A stretch of 39,998 nt of DNA, from contig PUOG01000134.1 in NCBI GenBank assembly GCA_003552745.1, positions 1 through 39,998 of the forward strand, written 5' to 3'. Under the pieces are notes generated by a model, which ran no database searches, was not told the origin of the DNA, and saw nothing but the letters and a program-made list of their open reading frames with translations. The position numbers and the translations under genes were made by a program. Source of the DNA: Spirochaetaceae bacterium (GTDB lineage: Bacteria; Spirochaetota; Spirochaetia; DSM-27196; SKKC01). This document shows, in pieces, positions 31,222 through 38,855 of the stretch; position 1 is the first letter of the stretch; each line of letters opens with the position of its first letter.

Positions 31222-32335
31222 GCTCCTCCCGTACCGGTATCACGCAACGCACGACGAACCCGTCGTGACCTGAAACGCCCACCGTGCCACCGAGCGCCTC
31301 CGCCCTCGTGCGGATTCCGTGCAGCCCGATCCCTTCGCGTACAACCGATGTGCCCACCCCGTCATCGCGATACACCAGACGAAGCGACCGGCCCGCCTCG
31401 ATCCGTATCGTAATCCGGCTCGCTCGCGAATGGCGCGCAGCGTTGGTAAGAAGCTCCCTCACGGCCGCGATACACGCCTCGCGATGTGACTCGGGCAATG
31501 CTGCGAATGCCTCGTCATCGAGCGACAGCTCCACCGGACACACCCTGCACTCCGCCGCCAGCCGACGAATCGCGTGGGCACCTGACTCCGGCCGCGGTCG
31601 CAGATCGTATACCGTCTCCCGGACCGAATCCGCGGCCGCCTGCAACGCCTCTATCCCGTTGCGAAGCATCGTTCGCGCTCGATCGGGTTGTGATTCGACG
31701 AGCCGTTCAACCGCCTGCAGCTGCATGAGCGCCCCGGTAAGCCGGTGGCCCACCCCGTCATGCATCTCCTGCGCGATCCGCGTGCGTTCGGCTCGTTCGG
31801 TCGCGCTCACCAGCTCTCCGGACATCCGTTCGATACGGCGCTGCGCCTGTTCCAGCCGGTAGCGCGCGGTACGTTCGCGATCGATCGCCGACCGGTGTCG
31901 CGTCTCGCCGGCCTCGTGCCGCTCGTTCACCCATCCGGCTGCCGCCGCGAGCGCCGAAGACAGCCCGAGCACAACCCAACTCGCCGGTGGCACCACAAAC
32001 GCGAAAAGGAGCGGAGGAACGGCCGCCGACGGTACCGGCCATCGGTAGGCGAAATCGTATGCAGCGGATGCGGCGAGAAGACCGAACTCGGGGGCGGCCG
32101 CGGCGAACCCGGCAAAGAGTGCTGTTTTCGCCAGGGCAAACCATCGCCCCTCGATGAAGCGTGCTCCTGCGATCTCCACGGCGATGCCGCCGAGCGCCAT
32201 CGCGAGAATCGGCGCGGTTACCGCCTCGGCATCGCCGGCGAATCTCTGCGCGAGTGAGGCCACGACGGCGATCCAGATTGACGCTTTGACAAGCGAGCCG
32301 GCGATGGTTGACCTCCCCCGGTACTCTACTCCCAC
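31193..32335 (-). CDS. NarL/DesK-family sensor histidine kinase
   Basis: 380 residues. About four to five hydrophobic segments (residues 12-135) have almost no loops, as in intramembrane-sensing kinases. A coiled linker follows, then the HisKA_3 phospho-acceptor His192 in RIAQEMHDGVGHRLTGAL, the N box AVRELLTNAARHSRA, and the G boxes YRDDGVG and GIGLHGIRTRAEALGG. It phosphorylates the downstream regulator. The GTG at 32335 overlaps the last base of the permease stop. A strong GGGGGAGG is placed for an in-frame ATC ten codons later, so the start is not certain. The frame is open to 32758 only because of codon bias. Confidence 0.88.
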   Translation of the reverse strand: MGVEYRGRSTIAGSLVKASIWIAVVASLAQRFAGDAEAVTAPILAMALGGIAVEIAGARFIEGRWFALAKTALFAGFAAAAPEFGLLAASAAYDFAYRWPVPSAAVPPLLFAFVVPPASWVVLGLSSALAAAAGWVNERHEAGETRHRSAIDRERTARYRLEQAQRRIERMSGELVSATERAERTRIAQEMHDGVGHRLTGALMQLQAVERLVESQPDRARTMLRNGIEALQAAADSVRETVYDLRPRPESGAHAIRRLAAECRVCPVELSLDDEAFAALPESHREACIAAVRELLTNAARHSRASRITIRIEAGRSLRLVYRDDGVGTSVVREGIGLHGIRTRAEALGGTVGVSGHDGFVVRCVIPVREEHERDTSRNC

Positions 32336-33453
32336 TACTTCGCCACGTCGACCCGCCTCCACGAACCGAGCAACTGGAAGACGATCGCGAACAGGAGCAG
32401 TATTCCGAGATTCGGCAGAATCTCGGCGAACGGTGCTCCGGAGAGCGCCGAAGCGGTCGCAGATGTCGTCCATCGCGCCGGTGACAAGGTGCCGATATGC
32501 TGCAGGTAGACGGGCATGATGTCGTACGGCCAGAACGCGCCGCCGAGCATCACCATCATCATAATCAGGAAATTGCTCGCAATCGCCGTACGGCGCGCGG
32601 TCTTCATGATATTCGACACTGCAAGAGTAAACGACACACCGACGAGCGCAAAGACGATGAGGATCGCGCCGACCGATACGACCGCCTCGGAGTTGAGTTG
32701 CGGAAAGACGATCCACAGAACGATCGTTCCGGCAACCGCCTGAAGCGCGGTCGCGCAAAAGAACGCGGCGTTGGTCTCGAACATATAGCGTTGCAAGGAG
32801 ACCGGCCCTGCGAGGGTCCTATGAAAGATTCCCTTCTCGATATCCGTGAGAAAGATGAGGCAGGCGGCCATCGTCATCAGCAACATGGTGAAGGTGAGCA
32901 GGCCGATGAGCTGCGAGAGCCCTTGCGCCTCCCCGCTACTGAGAGCCCCGCGCTCGCTTCGATGCGGCTCACTCTGCAGCGAGAAACGCCCCTCCCTTAC
33001 CCGCTCTACGGTCCGGAGAAACGCATCGCGGTCGCCGTCGACAACCCGTGCCACATTGTGCGCAGCGGAGAGTACCGCATCGGCCGCCGATCTCACACTC
33101 CGTGTCATCTGCACGCCCTGCAGCGAGTAGGTCTCTATCCGCGCCCGCTCGCCTGCGATCACTTCGTCCTGCATACCTGCGGGCACGACCAGCGCATACT
33201 CGATGCCCCCGTCGACAAGCGCGGAAGTGATCTCCCCTTCCTCGACCTCGACGAAGTGCGCTACCGGTGCCACCGCATCCGACACCATCCGGGAGAGAAC
33301 CGAATCGTCGTGGTCGATCAATGCGACACGCATTGCATCGCCGGAGCCACCCCCGCCGACGACCATCACGATCAGCATGGGAATTGCGACCGTGAGGACG
33401 ATCATCCACGGTCGTCCGAATAGACGCTTTATGTAGGTTCTGAATACCGTCAT
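32335..33453 (-). CDS. ABC-2 type transporter permease (second)
   Basis: 372 residues. An N-terminal helix (WMIVLTVAIPMLIVMVVGGG) leads into a periplasmic domain of about 150 residues. Five C-terminal membrane segments follow (LIGLLTFTMLLMTMAACLIF; FFCATALQAVAGTIVLWIVF; VVSVGAILIVFALVGVSFTL; FLIMMMVMLGGAFW; ILPNLGILLLFAIVFQLLGS). The pattern matches YhgE/NatB/ABC-2 exporters with the typical DIEKGIFHRTLAGPVS coupling helix. The ATG overlaps the previous stop (ATGA). It works as a heterodimer with the permease upstream and the ATPase at 34645. Confidence 0.87.
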   Translation of the reverse strand: MTVFRTYIKRLFGRPWMIVLTVAIPMLIVMVVGGGGSGDAMRVALIDHDDSVLSRMVSDAVAPVAHFVEVEEGEITSALVDGGIEYALVVPAGMQDEVIAGERARIETYSLQGVQMTRSVRSAADAVLSAAHNVARVVDGDRDAFLRTVERVREGRFSLQSEPHRSERGALSSGEAQGLSQLIGLLTFTMLLMTMAACLIFLTDIEKGIFHRTLAGPVSLQRYMFETNAAFFCATALQAVAGTIVLWIVFPQLNSEAVVSVGAILIVFALVGVSFTLAVSNIMKTARRTAIASNFLIMMMVMLGGAFWPYDIMPVYLQHIGTLSPARWTTSATASALSGAPFAEILPNLGILLLFAIVFQLLGSWRRVDVAK

Positions 33454-34634
33454 GAGTCCCTCCGGGCGAGCATTACCGTCAACATGAACACGACGGCGGC
33501 GCCGCCGAGGAAATAGATGAAAGCGCCGGTTAGTACGCCCGGTGCCCCGCCGTATACCATCGCGAGCATCGCGGTCTGGCCCTGATAGTGCGGAAGCGCC
33601 TGCTGGATCGTCCGAAATGCCGGTCCGACATCTCCGAATTGGAACGCGCCGCCGGAGACGATCATCGACGCCAGTACCGCCACGCTGACGATCGATTGCG
33701 CCTTCGGTCCGTCGCGTACGATGGCGAGCACGAGCGACCCGAAGGCAACCGCGAAGACGACGATCGATATCGCGATCGCGACGAGTAGCAGCGGTCGAGT
33801 GCCCCAATCTGCTCCGAATACGAGAAGCGTTGCGATTACGATTACCGCCGCCTGGATAAGGCCGGTGATCGTATTTGCCGCGAGTTTTCCCGAGATATGG
33901 GCCCAGAGCGAGATGGACGTGGTACGAACGCGCCGTCCGGTCGGCTCGAGCAGGTCCTCGCGCATCGCCTCGACCGCATAGCCCGCCACGAACATGAGCG
34001 TAAGCACCAGCATCGAAATCGCATAGAAGTCGAATGATCCGGGTGCCCGGCCGGCTCGCGAGATCTCGACCGAATCGAACTCCGCCGGCATCGGCATATA
34101 GCTGAAACCGGTCACCTCCTCCGACGGGTCGAATGGCTCGAGGCCACCCGAGCCGCCGGCCGCATGTTCGGAGAGCTCTGTGGCAAGGGCAACGGTCACA
34201 TTCGCCGCGTGGACGTAGTTGCGCACCACGGCGCGAACGATTCCGGTGCGCAGGGCGCTATCGGTTCGTTCGATGAGCGTGAGCTCGGCCGAATCGCCCC
34301 CATACGTGGCGGGGACGTGGACGACGGTGTAGACATCCTCGCGTTCGAGCATCCGGCGCGCTTCATCGAGCCCGGAAGCTTCGCTCGTTGCGAGGTATCC
34401 GCCGACATCGTCGCGGTTCAGGAAATCGCGGACGCTCTCGGCACCGTCCGCCTCGGACTCGATCACATACGCCACCGGTGTCGGTCCGATATCGCGCCCT
34501 TCGAACGCTCCGCCGAGCGCGCTTCCAAGCACGAAGATCAACCCGAGGGGCATAAGGATCTGCTCGGTGACCGATGAACTGTCTCGCCAGTTTCTCAGGA
34601 CGGTATATCGCAGGACCGTAAGTGCTTTCTTCAC
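33450..34634 (-). CDS. ABC-2 type transporter permease (first)
   Basis: 394 residues, built like its partner: one N-terminal helix (ILMPLGLIFVLGSALGGAFE), a large external domain (about 45-215) and C-terminal helices (FYAISMLVLTLMFVAGYAVE; LIQAAVIVIATLLVFGADWG; LLLVAIAISIVVFAVAFGSL; FIYFLGGAAVVFMLTVMLAR). The coupling segment is MREDLLEPTGRRVRTTSIS. A GTG start 10 bases after the ATPase stop is preceded by AGGAGG at 6 bases. The open frame to 34856 is a shadow of the ATPase gene. Substrate unknown; drug, lipid or peptide export is the usual role. Confidence 0.87.
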   Translation of the reverse strand: MKKALTVLRYTVLRNWRDSSSVTEQILMPLGLIFVLGSALGGAFEGRDIGPTPVAYVIESEADGAESVRDFLNRDDVGGYLATSEASGLDEARRMLEREDVYTVVHVPATYGGDSAELTLIERTDSALRTGIVRAVVRNYVHAANVTVALATELSEHAAGGSGGLEPFDPSEEVTGFSYMPMPAEFDSVEISRAGRAPGSFDFYAISMLVLTLMFVAGYAVEAMREDLLEPTGRRVRTTSISLWAHISGKLAANTITGLIQAAVIVIATLLVFGADWGTRPLLLVAIAISIVVFAVAFGSLVLAIVRDGPKAQSIVSVAVLASMIVSGGAFQFGDVGPAFRTIQQALPHYQGQTAMLAMVYGGAPGVLTGAFIYFLGGAAVVFMLTVMLARRDS

Positions 34635-34644
34635 GGCGAGCCTC

Positions 34645-35577
34645 CTAATCGCGCAGAGATCGGCCGGTGAGCGAGAGGAACACGCTTTCGAGCGTCGGCT
34701 TCTGCACGTGAGCCGAGAGCACCTCGGCCCCCGCACCCACCGCATTCTCGATAATCCGGCCAAGCCTGACCCCACCGCGCTCGACGGTGATACGCAGGTG
34801 CGTCCCGTTGGGAGCGCACGCGGAAACCCCGGCAACCGACGATACGGCATTGACAACGTCCGGTGTTACCCGCTCGAGCTCGATATCGACGATTTCTTCA
34901 TCGTCAACGAGAGCCTTCAGATCGCCGTGCATTCCCGAGGCGATGATCCGGCCGTGGTCCATGATGACCACACGCGTACATACCGCCTCCACCTCCTCCA
35001 TGTAGTGCGAAGTGTAGATGATGGTCGCCCCGTCGCCGTTGAGCGCCCGGACCGATTCGAGAATGTGGTTGCGTGACTGCGGGTCAATGCCGACGGTAGG
35101 CTCGTCCATGATAACGAGCTCGGGCCGATGCACGACCGCGCAGGCGATGTTGAGCCGGCGCTTCATACCTCCGGAGAAGCTCTTCGGCTTCTGATCGCGG
35201 CGCTCGGACAAGCCGGTGAAACTCAACGCGAAATCAACCCCCTCGGCGACTCGCGTACCGGAGAGTCCGTACAGACGTCCGAAGTACGCTACGTTTTCGG
35301 CGGCGGTAAGATCGTCGAATACCGCGATCTCCTGCGGCACCACACCGATGCGGCGCTTCAGATCGCCGGTGACTCGACTCACCTTCCGCCCGAACATCGA
35401 AACATCGCCCGAATCGAATGCGGTCAGTCCGATGAGACCGTTGATCGCGGTCGTCTTACCTGCTCCGTTCGGGCCGAGCAGCCCCACGATCTCTCCATCA
35501 TCGATCGTCAGATCGACGTTATCGACTGCCACAACATCGCGGTATCGTTTGACCAGCCCTTCAGCCTGAATAACCAT
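34645..35577 (-). CDS. ABC transporter ATP-binding protein (drug/lipid exporter type)
   Basis: 310 residues. Walker A is GPNGAGKT (35-42), Q-loop VVPQEIAVFDDLT, signature SFSGGMKRRLNIA, Walker B LVIMDEPTVGIDP and H-loop YTSHYMEEVE. The C-terminal extension of about 90 residues (IVDIELERVTPDVVNAVSSV; VLSAHVQKPTLESVFLSLTG) is the CcmA/DrrA-type regulatory domain. It energises the two ABC-2 permeases. It is the first gene of a five-gene operon that includes its own two-component system, so expression is probably induced by the exported compound or by envelope stress. GGAGGAG lies just before the ATG at 35577. Confidence 0.92.
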   Translation of the reverse strand: MVIQAEGLVKRYRDVVAVDNVDLTIDDGEIVGLLGPNGAGKTTAINGLIGLTAFDSGDVSMFGRKVSRVTGDLKRRIGVVPQEIAVFDDLTAAENVAYFGRLYGLSGTRVAEGVDFALSFTGLSERRDQKPKSFSGGMKRRLNIACAVVHRPELVIMDEPTVGIDPQSRNHILESVRALNGDGATIIYTSHYMEEVEAVCTRVVIMDHGRIIASGMHGDLKALVDDEEIVDIELERVTPDVVNAVSSVAGVSACAPNGTHLRITVERGGVRLGRIIENAVGAGAEVLSAHVQKPTLESVFLSLTGRSLRD

Positions 35578-35654
35578 AACTCCTCCCGTGCAGATTCCCT
35601 GCAAGTACCGAGCGAAGAATAGCGCGAAGGTAAGGAGCCGAGTAGCGTGAAATG

Positions 35655-35682
35655 TGTCACGACTTGAAGGTGACAGATGTCA
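35655..35682 (-). promoter_or_regulatory. TGTCA/TGACA repeats upstream of the ABC/two-component operon
   Basis: TGTCAC (35655-35660) pairs with GTGACA (35670-35675) over 9 bases, and TGACA (35671-35675) pairs with TGTCA (35678-35682) over 2 bases. The result is three half-sites in 28 bases, about 80-105 bases before the ATPase start. It is a likely operator for the encoded regulator; symmetry and position are the only evidence. Confidence 0.45.
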
Positions 35683-35697
35683 TCCGAACCGGTTTCG

Positions 35698-36183
35698 CTA
35701 CCACCCGGCGGTTCCCGGAGCACCCTTGAACGGCCCTTTCAGGTTCGAGGTGATCCACCCGCCGTAGAAGTCACCGGCTTGCGCCTGCACCTGCTCGTCA
35801 TCGACATAGCAGGCATCCATGAGACCGGGGTAGAAGGCGAGCGCGCCGGCGAGCTCCCGGTAGGCGTCGGTCGCATCCGGATAGATCCATGCCGCACGCC
35901 TTGCTCGCCGTTCACCCACAACAACATCGAAATAGGAGGCGCGCCCTTTGAACTCACAGAAGGTCGATCCACCAGTGGGCTCGAGTACCCGCTCGTCTAT
36001 GTCGGTTCTCGGGATGTAATAGGTTGGAGGATGGCTCGTCTCGAGCACGCGGAGCGCACGCGTGGTATCGGCGATCGTTCGCCCGCCAAAGACCACGCGG
36101 ACACGGGCGCCGCTTCGTTCCACTGCCGGCGGCCGCGGATAGTCCCAGACCGATTCGGTGCGGTTTCTCTTGCTTTCTGCCAT
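35698..36183 (-). CDS. DUF427 domain protein
   Basis: 161 residues with the DUF427 pattern: VRVVFGGRTIADTTRALRVL, then PPTYYIPRTDIDERVLEPTG, then STFCEFKGRASYFDVVVGER, then AAWIYPDATDAYRELAGALA and FYPG near the end. Proteins of this family are small, cytoplasmic, built largely of beta strands and of unknown function. The sequence after FYPGLMDA (DDEQVQAQAGDFYGGWITSN) is a normal C-terminal part of the family. AGGAGGG precedes the ATG at 36183. Alone on its strand; no functional link to neighbours is seen. Confidence 0.9.
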   Translation of the reverse strand: MAESKRNRTESVWDYPRPPAVERSGARVRVVFGGRTIADTTRALRVLETSHPPTYYIPRTDIDERVLEPTGGSTFCEFKGRASYFDVVVGERRARRAAWIYPDATDAYRELAGALAFYPGLMDACYVDDEQVQAQAGDFYGGWITSNLKGPFKGAPGTAGW

Positions 36184-36318
36184 CGAGCCCTCCTGAAGCG
36201 GGCGAATAGTCGGCATGAGCCAAGGGCGGTGCGAAGGCGTGCCCGAGAACCGCCTCGGCGCCGGTCTACCGTGTAAGATACTCGTGTTGGGGCACGGGAG
36301 GAAGGTGTTTCGATTCCG

Positions 36319-38007
36319 TCAGAGCCCGATGGCGCTGTTGTCCGCCGAGGCGTTTCGCGTCGGCCCCTCTTCCAGCGCTCGCCCGAGCGTTTCGAGAAGG
36401 CGATCGAGTGAGTACGGCTTCTGTACAAACAGGTACCCGGCTTCTTCGAGTTGGCGAATGTCGTCGGAGTCGCCGAGGTATCCACTGGTGAATACGATCG
36501 GCAGCTTCTCGAGTACTCCCAGATCCTTCGCCAGGGCGAGGCCGGTCCCGTCCGGTAACATTACATCGAGTATGAAGGCGTCGATGTCGGGCCGCTCGTC
36601 GCGCTGCCAGAACTCCTTCGCCTCCCGTACGCCGGCGGCCGAATAGACCTCGTATCCCCCTTCTCCCAGCGCTGTATGCAGAATGTCGCGAATACCCTCC
36701 TCATCTTCCACGACGAGAATAGAAATCCGATCGAGCTCATTCTCTACAACGACCGGGAACGACGAATCGTGAACGGCGGCACCGTCGGTTCCGGAACTCG
36801 CGAGGCCGTCACGCTCGCCGGACGGTGCATGGCTCAACGCAGTCGGCAGTGTGATCGTGAACGTCGTTCCCTCGCCCGGCGCCGAGTCGACGGCGATCGA
36901 TCCGTCGTGCTCACGGACGATACTCTCCACGACCGCAAGGCCGAGCCCAGTTCCGAGACCGCTCGTCTTCGTGGTGAAATACGGTTCGAACACCCTCGAG
37001 CACACCTCTTCAGACATCCCTATCCCCGTATCGGAGACCGAGAGCGCGATTCGCTCGTCCGTTATTCGCCCGGCTGAGACTGTGATCGTTCCATCTTCTT
37101 CGATAGCATCGCGGGCGTTTATCACCAGGTTCGCCACCACCTGTTCGAGCTTCCCCCGATCTCCGTAAACCTCCAGCGGATCCGATGGAACGTCGGTCGT
37201 CACACTGATTCGTGGTTCGATAATCCGACCCAACATTCCGAGCATCGACTCGATCGCGTCACGCATGTCGAATACTTCCCTCTCGGCCGGCGCCTTGCGG
37301 CTGAACAGCAACAGCTGGTGGGTAAGCCGCGCCGCGCGCTGAACGCCGCTCTCGAGCTCACCGAGATAACGCGACACGTTCGGGTCGCAACTCTCGTCGG
37401 ACGTGATATGTTTCAGCAGCTGCGTATATCCTCCGAGCGCGGTCAGGATATTGTTGAAGTCGTGCGCGACTCCACCGGCGAGCCGACCGATCGCCTCGAG
37501 GCGCTGCGAGTGTTGCAGTGTTTCCCGGTGTTCGGCGAGCTCCCGTTCGGTGCGACGCAACTCGGTGACATCGCGACATATTCCGAGAATCGAGACCACG
37601 TTGCCGTCCTCATCAAACTCCGGAATCAGCCGACTCTCGAAATAGCGGGTGTGTTCTTCACCCTTACTATCGCTGTCAGAGATGTCGCTCTCGGTCGATC
37701 GCCGTGGCACAATCGAGAATGCGAAGTCATGTGCTTCTCCGGAGCGAAAGACTTGATTGCGCACTTCTGACCACCGCGACAAGTCTTCCTCGGGTATTCC
37801 TCCGATTCGTGCGATGTTAAAAAGCGGCTCGCCGATGATATCCTCGAGTCCGAGCCCGATGAGCCTCTGCGCGATCGGATTCGCGAAGAGCAGCCGATCC
37901 TCGCCGTCGACACGGAGAATGAGTTCGGGTGCATTCTGCAATACGAGCGCGAGCTCGCGCTGCTGCCGCTGAAGCTCGCGCGCGAGCGAATCGGTGACCT
38001 GTTCCAT
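36319..38007 (-). CDS. hybrid sensor histidine kinase (PAS-HisKA-HATPase-REC)
   Basis: 562 residues, no membrane segment. PAS domain at about 18-150 (LALVLQNAPELILRVDGEDR; GNVVSILGICRDVTEL). HisKA with His182 in GRLAGGVAHDFNNILTALGG. HATPase_c has N box VVANLVINARDAIE, G1 VSDTGIGM and G2 TSGLGTGLGLAVVESIV. A receiver domain follows (ILVVEDEEGIRDIL; ILDVMLPDG; VQKPYS). This plan is common in cytoplasmic two-component sensors that signal redox or metabolic state. No partner is adjacent, so the receiver may pass the phosphate to a distant histidine phosphotransfer protein. AGGAG precedes the ATG at 38007 and a good promoter lies at 38121-38149. Confidence 0.92.
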   Translation of the reverse strand: MEQVTDSLARELQRQQRELALVLQNAPELILRVDGEDRLLFANPIAQRLIGLGLEDIIGEPLFNIARIGGIPEEDLSRWSEVRNQVFRSGEAHDFAFSIVPRRSTESDISDSDSKGEEHTRYFESRLIPEFDEDGNVVSILGICRDVTELRRTERELAEHRETLQHSQRLEAIGRLAGGVAHDFNNILTALGGYTQLLKHITSDESCDPNVSRYLGELESGVQRAARLTHQLLLFSRKAPAEREVFDMRDAIESMLGMLGRIIEPRISVTTDVPSDPLEVYGDRGKLEQVVANLVINARDAIEEDGTITVSAGRITDERIALSVSDTGIGMSEEVCSRVFEPYFTTKTSGLGTGLGLAVVESIVREHDGSIAVDSAPGEGTTFTITLPTALSHAPSGERDGLASSGTDGAAVHDSSFPVVVENELDRISILVVEDEEGIRDILHTALGEGGYEVYSAAGVREAKEFWQRDERPDIDAFILDVMLPDGTGLALAKDLGVLEKLPIVFTSGYLGDSDDIRQLEEAGYLFVQKPYSLDRLLETLGRALEEGPTRNASADNSAIGL

Positions 38008-38120
38008 GTTCACTCCTGTGACGGGACTGCTGCTGGCAGTCGTCGCGGCATCTGCCCGACTCGTCCCCGGCGGGAAACCGGTGCTTCCCACACGCGAACA
38101 ACAATCTCTCTAATTGTCGC

Positions 38121-38149
38121 ATTATATCTACTACGCGCGCAAGAGGCAA
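38121..38149 (-). promoter_or_regulatory. sigma70-type promoter for the hybrid kinase gene
   Basis: On the minus strand TTGCCT (4 of 6 to -35), a 17-base spacer and a perfect TATAAT. It would give a leader of about 105 bases before the start at 38007. Confidence 0.6.
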
Positions 38150-38165
38150 AAAACCCGGTCTGCGG

Positions 38166-38194
38166 GCACACGAAAGTGGCAGCACACGAAAGTG
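38166..38194 (+). repeat. tandem 13-bp repeat GCACACGAAAGTG with GNRA-type hairpins
   Basis: Two identical copies (38166-38178 and 38182-38194) are 3 bases apart. Each can fold as a short stem closing a GAAA loop (ACAC-GAAA-GTGT in the second copy). They stand 30-60 bases before the start of the 38225 gene, possibly in its leader RNA. Confidence 0.55.
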
Positions 38195-38224
38195 TCCTTG
38201 CGTGCAGCGGCACCCGGGAGTATT

Positions 38225-38794
38225 GTGTTGAATTACGCCATGGCCGCCCACGCTCCGAAGACAGCAAAGAGCCTTCTCGCGCTATTCGATCGGTGCGAGG
38301 CTCATCTGCGCGGCACGGCCGACATCCCGCACAAGCGCGTCGGTGCGCATCGCTACTTTCACCTCCGCTCGTGTAACGCCTCCCGCCTCGCCACCCGTGC
38401 GGCCGAGGTTCTCAACAGTACCTACGAGGCCGAGGCGACGGCCGACAATATCGTGGCAAAACTCCACGACGCCGAAGGGCTGTCACTGCTCGTCTACGAG
38501 CATTTTGCCGACGACCCGCATCCGGCCCTTCGTCTTTCGGTTCGATTGAAGAGCGCCACCGCCGCTCCCGCCGTCCGCCGCTACCGCTCGAATCCGCCGG
38601 TACTGCACCGCAAAGAGCTTCTGCTCGAGCCGAACAGCCCGGCGTATACACTCATGCGCACACTGACCGAGCTCGAAGAGACAGCGGGCCTGCTTGCCGA
38701 TCCGCACACGATCGGTTTCCGCAATCAGTGGATGCATCGGCTCGAGTCGATGGGTTACGCTGTCGAAGGCGTACAGCTGCGCAAGCTCACATAG
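38225..38794 (+). CDS. small protein resembling part of DNA-phosphorothioation-associated methyltransferases
   Basis: 189 residues from a GTG (a TTG or ATG follow at 38228 and 38240; GGGAG fits the GTG or TTG). The blocks KRVGAHRYFHL, IVAKLHDAEGLSLLVYEHF, DDPHPALRLSVRL, NPPVLHRKELLLEPNSPAY and LTELEETAGLLADPHTIGFR match, as I recall it, the non-catalytic part of the family named DNA phosphorothioation-associated putative methyltransferase. The methyltransferase domain itself is missing here. No dnd gene is visible nearby. If the match holds, this is a stand-alone partner or regulator domain. It stands divergent from the hybrid kinase gene and convergent with cinA. The function is unknown and the match rests on memory of the pattern. 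Confidence 0.6.
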   Translation: MLNYAMAAHAPKTAKSLLALFDRCEAHLRGTADIPHKRVGAHRYFHLRSCNASRLATRAAEVLNSTYEAEATADNIVAKLHDAEGLSLLVYEHFADDPHPALRLSVRLKSATAAPAVRRYRSNPPVLHRKELLLEPNSPAYTLMRTLTELEETAGLLADPHTIGFRNQWMHRLESMGYAVEGVQLRKLT

Positions 38795-38855
38795 GAGAGC
38801 GGGTGTGATGGGAACGCTCACGAACTCCGGAGGTACCGGTTCGGTTGAGCTTTTC

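Noticed and set aside
32335..33807. Longer start for the second ABC-2 permease at 33807
   Set aside because: The extra 118 codons are Arg-rich shadow of the first permease; the ATG at 33453 overlaps the previous stop in typical operon fashion.
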